DNA from: Apus apus
Lineage: Eukaryota; Chordata; Aves; Apodiformes; Apodidae
Assembly: GCF_020740795.1 (NCBI RefSeq)
Contig: NC_067301.1
Span: 4,154,001 to 4,218,000 of the forward strand
DNA: 64,000 nucleotides
Direction: 5' to 3'
Numbering within the stretch: the stretch's first letter is position 1; each line of letters begins with the position of its first letter. Positions 24,245-64,000 of the stretch are shown piece by piece. Below the pieces are notes generated by a model that was not told where the DNA came from, searched no databases, and worked only from the letters and a program-made list of their open reading frames with translations. Both the position numbers and the translations under genes were made by a program.

Positions 24245-24317
24245 ATGCCTGTGGATTTCAGTGGAACCTGGAACCTTGTCAGCAATGACAACTTTGAAGG
24301 TTATATGGTGGCTTTGG
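24245..24317 (+). CDS. RBP7: RBP7 exon 1 (residues 1-25)
   Basis: Starts MPVDFSGTW in a reasonable Kozak context (GGCAATGC). Donor TTTGG|GTAAGT, with Gly25 split. Confidence 0.96.
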
Positions 24318-26942
24318 GTAAGTGAAAATCTCTGATTCTGTCTTTTCTCACTTCAATCATCAAAGTCCCCTTAAGATTTAGGAGTTTGAGCTCTTCTATA
24401 ACCTAAATATTGTTAAGCTTTTTTTTTTTTCTCTTCTGAAAAACAATGGAAGGATCTTTGTTAATTGATAAAGTGATGGCATTAACTGTACTACAGCCTG
24501 TCACCCAAGTGTCCTTGCTGCTTTCAGAAATTTCTCAGCCTAGTACTTGTTAAAAGTAGAGATTCTGTATAGTTTTCATCAGAAACAGGGAAGAGTTTGG
24601 TTTCTCAGCTCAATTTCTCTTGCTCTTGAGCACAAACTTGCAGAACCTCTAAGGGTAATTAAGTGCTAGTTAACAAAGTGCTTGGGTATTTGCCCCTTCC
24701 AGACAGTTGTTTAGCTTAGTGTCGTTTATCTTGAACAGCTTACAAGGTACTTCCCTCATTGCCCTGATTTGTTGATAAGTCTCTCTAACTGTCCCTTTTC
24801 TGGAGTGCTTGAAGCTCTTACCTCCTCAGATCTTTTATAGACAGAGATTAACGGTGCTTTAATGGGGAACTAAGAAAGTTCTTGGTACTTCATTAGCTTT
24901 CTTGTACAAAACTCATTGCAGACTGTGACAGCAGGCAACCCTCTGTGCTGCCTGTTCTCTCTTCCTCTCCCACTGCTTTTTGCCTTTTTGACTTGTGTCA
25001 GCCAATGACAGTGTTAAGTGTCTCTTGCTGGCTACTGTATACACAACTAGAATAAATTTTCTGGCTGTATCTACACTTAAATTGTCTACTTAGTTATCAT
25101 TAACATGGTGAAAGAACCCTTCTCTGGTTCTAATTCTGCTGTGTTATCAATTACAAAAAAAAGAAAGGGTGCTCCTACAATGAGAATTTATTCCTTAGTT
25201 TGAATACTAAGTAATATACTTTGTATTTATATGTTCTTATAGCTATGTTAAAGCTTAATGAGTATGGCTGCTGCCAGTATTGAATTCAAAACCCTCGGTT
25301 AAAATAAATTAACCTTGTAACCATGGTTTCCTCTAATTAAACAAATATTCACTAGATAATTAGGAAAAACTCTTAAGAACTGCTTTAAGCTCAGTGTTGC
25401 CAAGAACATCAGGATTCTTTTATATCAGATCATTATAGACAACCAGGAAATCTCTTGACAAGTGTGATGTGTTTTAGTTGCACTTAAAAAGTGTTAATAG
25501 GAAGTGGCATGTCCTCAAAACAAGGCTGAGTAATTAATTTAAGGACTGCCCCTCATTTTATTGTATTTAGGGTATAGGGTGCAAAGATTTCCTGTTAATT
25601 TACATAATGCCTTTCCTCTGACAAAGGATGAGAAAAGGCATTAACTCTTCCCTCTAGCTAAGCAGGGGGTTAGTCTTAAGAGTAAGCTTGGGGTGTCTGC
25701 ATGAGGGGAAAACTAATCTCCCACACTCCCAAAGGGACTCCTCCAAGTTTTAGGATTTAAGTCCTAGAAATCTGCCATAGGAATTGTGCAACAATTGAGT
25801 CAAGAGGTTTCCAAAGACTAAAATGTACAAGAACATGACTTGATCTTTGTAACATACAGCTTTAAACAAAAACAACAAAAATTCCCACTCAAACAACAAA
25901 ACCTTGCACAGCAGTAAGGTCAGACTATCTCAGAAATGCATCTACTAGTAGTACAGCTAAGTCCTGGCTGTCAAAATGGCTGGTGAGAAATACAGCTCTG
26001 ACCTTTTTGCCTCCTGTCCAAGGTATTGACTTTGCAACACGCAAGATAGCAAAGGTACTGAAGCCTCAGAAAGTGATCAAACAAGATGGTGATTCATTTT
26101 ATATCCATACCACGAGCACATTCAGAGATTATTTGCTTCAATTCAAAGTTGGCGAAGAGTTTGAAGAAGATAATAAGGGCCTGGATAACAGAAAATGCAA
26201 GGTAAGACTGAACATACAAAATCAAGAGGCTGTGACAAAGTTAAGATGCCATGGTCAATCCAACTACTTGAGCTGAAATTGTTTGAAGAATAATATTTGT
26301 AATGCAATGTAGAGGTAGGTGCCTTAGTTACAAACAAGGAGTTTCACTTTCCCTCAGGAGAGGTCCCTTTTTATCCAGGAAAAAAAGGGCATTGCCTAGA
26401 AGTATATTGCAGAACTGAGACCTACAGAAATGCTTTTTTGTTTCATCTTCCACAGAGCCTAGTTACCTGGGAAAATGACAAACTTGTCTGTGTCCAGACT
26501 GGTGAGAAGAAGAACAGGGGCTGGACTCACTGGCTTGAAGGAGATGACCTCCACCTGGTATTTACTTCTGATTTCTACTAATTCTGTCTCTATGACAAAA
26601 ATAAGATCTATAATGTGGTCATGGTATGCACAAGTCTGCTTCTAATGCTGTAGTATCTGTAATGAATGGTACATGGTGAACACATTGTGCTCAATTTTAA
26701 TCTATCTGGAACAACTCCATAGTTTCACTGTAATGTACAGGTAAATTCAGAATGTTAAGCACAAATGATTAGCATGGCAGTAGAGTGGTGGTCAGTAGTA
26801 ATGGCAAAGGATCTAAGTTAACTTTCAGAAGCAGTTCCCTTGATTAGTATATACATCTACACTTCTGGTTTTTGTTTTGTTTTTTTGGTAGGAGCTTCGT
26901 TGTGAGAATCAGGTATGTAAACAGGTCTTCAAGAGAGCTTGA
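24245..26942 (+). CDS. RBP7: RBP7, cellular retinoid-binding protein (CRBP IV type; complete, 4 exons)
   Basis: Exons 24245-24317, 26023-26201, 26456-26557 and 26892-26942 join to 405 nt, or 134 aa, the same length as human RBP7 and with the four-exon layout of the fatty-acid-binding-protein family. The family signature lies near the N-terminus ([15 protein letters not shown], residues 7-21). The product is a cytosolic ten-strand beta-barrel that carries all-trans-retinol. His109 in WTHW (108 without the initiator Met) replaces the Gln of CRBP I and II, which marks CRBP III/IV. The segments [10 protein letters not shown] and [10 protein letters not shown] follow human RBP7 rather than RBP1 or RBP2, and the position between NMNAT1 and UBE4B agrees. 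RBP7 is a known PPAR-gamma-responsive gene of adipose tissue and endothelium in mammals. No defect is seen. Confidence 0.97.
24318..26022 (+). other. RBP7 intron 1, nothing further recognised
   Basis: This 1.7-kb intron is AT-rich, with a T-run near 24420. No repeat family or RNA gene was recognised. Confidence 0.6.
26023..26201 (+). CDS. RBP7: RBP7 exon 2 (residues 25-84)
   Basis: Encodes [15 protein letters not shown] and [18 protein letters not shown]. Acceptor GTCCAAG|GTATTG, donor TGCAAG|GTAAGA, 179 nt. Confidence 0.96.
26456..26557 (+). CDS. RBP7: RBP7 exon 3 (residues 85-118)
   Basis: Encodes [14 protein letters not shown] and the ligand-site segment RGWTHW. Acceptor CCACAG|AGCC, donor CACCTG|GTATTT, 102 nt, in phase. 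Confidence 0.95.
26892..26942 (+). CDS. RBP7: RBP7 exon 4 and stop (residues 119-134)
   Basis: Encodes [16 protein letters not shown] then TGA. The acceptor is GGTAG|GAGCTT after a T-rich tract. Confidence 0.95.
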   Translation, partial: ELRCENQVCKQVFKRA

Positions 26943-27122
26943 ACATGGGTCCTGGTTCGTACATGAAGAGACAGCTACACACAGGAGACCATGCAACATC
27001 GTGTCCTGTGATGGCTGCATGGACAAGATCCTACTCTGTGTACCTATTATCCTAAATGGTCTGATGTTTCTGGCTCAGGAAATAAGTCTGCTGTTGCCAG
27101 TGTTAAAAATCTGATTTTTGTT

Positions 27123-27128
27123 AATAAA
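27123..27128 (+). terminator. RBP7: RBP7 polyadenylation signal AATAAA
   Basis: A canonical AATAAA lies 180 bp past the RBP7 stop, followed within about 50 bases by a GT/T-containing stretch. It would give a compact 3' UTR of about 200 nt. Confidence 0.75.
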
Positions 27129-27149
27129 TGCCTAAAACCAAACCAGTCT

Positions 27150-29845
27150 TGAGTACCTGGCTTCTGAATATGTTTTTAGAGGGAGATATGGCTTGTGTCT
27201 CAAGTTAAATAACAAAGAAGAACAAAACAAGAAAAATTGCCTATTCAGAAGACAACATCACAGAAAATGGGGGGAATGATGTTGGAGAAATGAAGAAAAC
27301 AACAAAGGAAGCAGACAAAGAATATGGACTTATTGTTCAAAGCACTTCCTTGAATATGCAGACTATTAGTTAACTCCACTGGCTTATATCTTAAATGTGA
27401 TGTCAGGCCCTGTATTGTGCCATAGCTGCTTTGTTCTCAAAATACTTAAGTTCAGCTTACCAGTGGAAACCAGCCTGTGATCAAATCCCCAAACAATGAA
27501 GATAGGTCTGAGTGATCCATATAGATGCCAGTCTGCAAAATAATTAAACTCCTTAAGCACATGTTCAGAGTGAAAACAATGCTGCTTTAGTTAACTTATT
27601 TGCATACATCTGTTAAATTAGGTTAAATGCTTTTCTTTTTGACCTTGTGTTATGCTCCATAGAGAGGCAGGTTTTTTTCTGCCTTGTGTAAACACATGGA
27701 GTTGGTCAGATCAACTTGGTAGCTACATGTGAAGGAATTGCTGTGTGTTGTTGGGAACATTAACATTGCAGGGATCTTAACCAACTCCTTCCACTAGCTT
27801 AAGCTTAGTAACTGAATTGCTTTCTGTGGGGGAAAAAAAATAATTATAAAGTAATGCATGACTTTTAAAAACATAAGTAACACCACCTTTCTGATAATTC
27901 TTGTTAGTTCAGAATTCCCAGAGCTACGTCCAGAGGCAGACACAATCTGTTGAAGCTTGGAAGGCTTTTTGTGCAGATAGGACCCCTAAGATTACGAAAG
28001 GACTATGTAAATTTAAGCTAGTTTACAAAATATGAAGACCTTGTATTCCTTCTACAGGTAGGACATTGTGGGGGACTAGCAGTGAAATACCTGGTATTTA
28101 TTCTATGGATCCTGATGGTGTTTTTCTTATGGAACTAAGTAGTTTTAATTTATTTGAAAACAATTACCGTTGCCATGTTATTCTAATATAAATAACAAAT
28201 TCATGCAGCAGACGTACTCTGTCGCATCGCTCAGCAACAGAGACGCAGGCTTAGATACCCCACTAGATGGCACCTCTGGAACGTTTTGTATCTTTATTTA
28301 AATAGTAGAGGTTCCTAACAACAGTATTTTAAAGTGTTAAATATTGCAGATACTTTCAAACTCCACAGCTTTTAAGTGGTGCACTCCACGAAGATGTGCA
28401 CGAGAAGCAATACAGAAAAGCAGTGATGACCTTAAGAACTCTCTTAGTAGTTACAGATTTCAAGTAGAAATTGGAAAAATGCAACTTTAGAGACCTCTAT
28501 GTCTTAAAGTGTAATAATTACTTAGTAAGGCTGTTATTAGGAAGTCCTTACTGTTAGAAATACAGGAGTTACTTATTGCTACCTTCATACTTCAAATTGC
28601 TGATTGGAAAGCAGGCAATGCTGTGCAGAATTCACTTGAGGATACTTTGGAGACCTTAAGGATGAGAGAAGCTACTACAGTGACAAAACTGCTTCTCCTA
28701 ATTTGATTTATATGCTAATCAATCTATGTGCTTTCACAAACTACAAATTAAACATCTTGAAATGCAGGGTGAAAAAAGAAAGGGAGCATTCTTATGTTCT
28801 GGAAGTGGTGGCTGGAAGACATTAGGGTAGCATTTGCTAAGATCTGCACTGAGGGACAAGAAACAAAACTTGCCAGAGAACCACTAGAAGGGTTTTATGC
28901 AAAGGTGTTTCAGAACACTTTGATTATCTTGCACTATTGTTTTTATGGTGAAACGTTTTCATCAACCACCCTTTGAGTTTTTTTAGTGCAAGTGCTGACA
29001 GTGTGTACTATAATGATTTTAAGTTTTGCCAGGTGTGTGTGAAAGTATTTCACAGACAGGTGAACAAAATGAAGCATCTCCTAAAAATCAAAATATGCAT
29101 ATTTTCTACAAAAAGACTTATGATCCAATTATTTATGAAATAATGTGTCCAATAGTAATCAAAGACATCGTTTATGTTCAAACACATGTAAATCAATACA
29201 GTACTTAGATATATTGTGAAACATATCTGCCTCATATGCATTAAAAATTGATCAGTTGTATTGCTTTATAATTATCTGCAGTGCTTATGGAAATGTGTTA
29301 ATTCTACACCTTGTTCATACAGACCAATTTACATCTTAAGAACATCCTGTTGTCCTCCTTTTATGGGATTCTTTCACTCACTGACTCAAACTATGCTGCA
29401 CTGTGCATAGTGTGTATTAAGGTATCATTAGTCTAATGACTCTTCATCCTGGGGCAAAAAAATCTCCTGATGCAACTCCCGTTTTTTTTGTCCTCTTCTA
29501 AAAAATAAACTTCTCAAAATCCTTTCCTTTTTCACCTACATGTAGTGTAACTGACCAAGCAAGCAGAGCCTGGAAGTGAACACCCAGTTCCCTTCAGGCC
29601 CACACAGACCCTGGCTGTTTTCTTCCCTAGTGTCATTTTGAAGCAGAGAGGAAAGAAACACGAGGAAAATATTAATATCTTCCAACAAAATACAATTTTT
29701 TGTGGTATCCCAAAAGCACTAGGTGCAGAAAAGTTTGTGGTTTTACAGAAGAAACAAAACATTTACCTCAGGTGAATTAAGCCTTGGAAAGGCCTGAGGC
29801 ACAGGGGTCTCGGGGGGGGGGAGATTGTTCCTGCGGCAGCGTGGG
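27150..29845. other. RBP7-UBE4B intergenic DNA
   Basis: AT-rich DNA with short ORFs of low coding quality. Nothing was recognised except the CR1 tail at its right end. Composition changes sharply to GC-rich after about 29940. Confidence 0.6.
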
Positions 29846-29896
29846 GGGTGGATTTGATCTTCCAAGGGTCCTTTCAACCCTTTTGATTCCATGATC
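29846..29896 (+). mobile_element. CR1 LINE 3' tail fragment
   Basis: The sequence has the usual CR1 3' end: a GGATTTGATCTTCCAAGGGTC block, then CCTTTCAACCC, then GATTCCATGAT. It is very short, as expected of a heavily 5'-truncated copy. It lies about 100 bp upstream of the UBE4B CpG island. Confidence 0.6.
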
Positions 29897-30454
29897 AGCT
29901 CTTTGCTCTCCCCTGAGCGTTATATTGTGAGGATTAAACAAAATAGCGCCTCCCTCCCCCCTTCAGCCCCCCCTCAGTGCCCCCCCCCCGTTGCCATGGC
30001 GCCCGCGCCCCGCCCCGCCCCGCCCCCCCCGCGCTGCCATTGGCGGGCGCGCGCGCGGCCCGGCATGCTCGGCTCCCTCCGCCGCGCCGGGCGGGCTCAC
30101 GTGATCCCGCCCCAAGATGGCCGCCGCCGCCCTCTTGTTTTGATGAATAATCTCTGCGCGGGGCAGGGGCCGCGGCGCGGGCGGGGGCCGAGGCCGAGGG
30201 GTGCGGGAGGGCTGGGGCAGCCCGGGGGGCGGCTCCTTCTCGGCCGCGGAGGGGCGCGGTGGTAGCTGAAGCTCGGGCGGGCGGCAGGGAGCGGGGGCGG
30301 CGGCGGCGGGGCCGGCTGCTGGCGAGGCCGCCCCGGAGATGCCCTTGTGAGGCGCCCCGGGGGGCAGAGGCGACAGGAGAGCGCTTCCTCGGAGCTGCCC
30401 CTCAGCGGGGCAGAGGAAAGCGCCCTCCCTCCGTTCACCATTAAGAGGAAGGCG

Positions 30455-63500
<33,046 letters not shown>

Positions 63501-64000
63501 GTGAAGAGAGCTGTTTTTCAAAGTGCCCTTTACTTACTTTTAATTTTTTGAATGCAAGACCACTAGAAAAACTTTGAAGGAGCAGAACCAAAGAGCTGCT
63601 CATGAGAAGCAGATCTTGAGGCTTTTTCTTGCCTTCCAGTATGGCCACGGTCACTCTGGATGAGATTCTGCAAAAAACATCGTTCTGCATAGTTATGCTG
63701 TGGCTGGCAAAGAGTGTGGTGTGAGGTGGACATAACATAAAGGTTAAAATTACTGTGCACTTAATTCTAAGTGGAGAATTGAAACTTTAACCTTCTTGAA
63801 GGAGGTTTTGGAAGATGCTCTCCAGTTCAATTGACTTCAAGGAATAGAAGCTTTTAGTTTGTTAATGCATCGATCCTGGGTAGATTCAATGCAGACAATT
63901 AGAGTCCTGGACCTCAGACCTTAGCCTGATTAAACTATAATTGTGTGTTTTGACCCACCAATGTCAGGTATTTCTATTCTAAGGTTATTGATTAAAAAAA
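63501..64000 (+). other. Start of UBE4B intron 23, cut by the window edge
   Basis: AT-rich intronic sequence. Two minus-strand open frames (63382-63738 and 63563-63760) show no protein family resemblance. No further exon was found before the edge. Confidence 0.6.

Overview
The window is vertebrate nuclear DNA, most probably from a bird. Four host genes are recognisable by their exon-by-exon translations: LZIC on the minus strand, then NMNAT1, RBP7 and UBE4B on the plus strand. This is the gene order of human 1p36.22, next to CTNNBIP1. The interspersed repeats are 3' fragments of CR1 LINEs and one solo LTR of a type common in birds, which is why I favour Aves over another vertebrate class. The species cannot be told from the sequence alone.

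Layout: 1-590 is a CpG island with a 12-bp GC-rich minisatellite and a minus-strand splice donor. By synteny it is probably the 5' non-coding exon and promoter of CTNNBIP1. 600-7800 has no recognisable gene and includes the LZIC 3' UTR. 7808-13916 holds all six coding exons of LZIC (190 aa). 14250-14960 is a CpG island that looks like a shared, divergent LZIC/NMNAT1 promoter. 17917-20926 holds the four coding exons of NMNAT1 (282 aa). 24163-27128 holds RBP7, with a TATA promoter, four exons (134 aa) and a polyadenylation signal. 29950-30600 is the UBE4B CpG-island promoter and first exon. From there to the right edge lie 23 UBE4B coding exons that fit the human protein, plus one further candidate cassette exon. 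They encode about 1072 residues, and the last exons with the U-box lie beyond the window.

The genes are neighbours by old vertebrate synteny, not a functional operon. NMNAT1 makes nuclear NAD+, RBP7 carries retinol in the cytosol, LZIC has an ICAT-like domain, and UBE4B is a U-box ubiquitin E3/E4 ligase.

I found no new biological system here. The points most worth checking are a G11 run in UBE4B exon 2 that puts the exon one base out of frame (probably an assembly error), an acidic 38-codon candidate cassette exon in UBE4B, a CR1 insertion 27 bp past a weak UBE4B splice donor, the promoter minisatellite, and a perfect 19-bp palindrome upstream of the LZIC start codon. Exon boundaries were set by hand from splice consensus, reading phase and remembered human proteins. 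No alignment was run.
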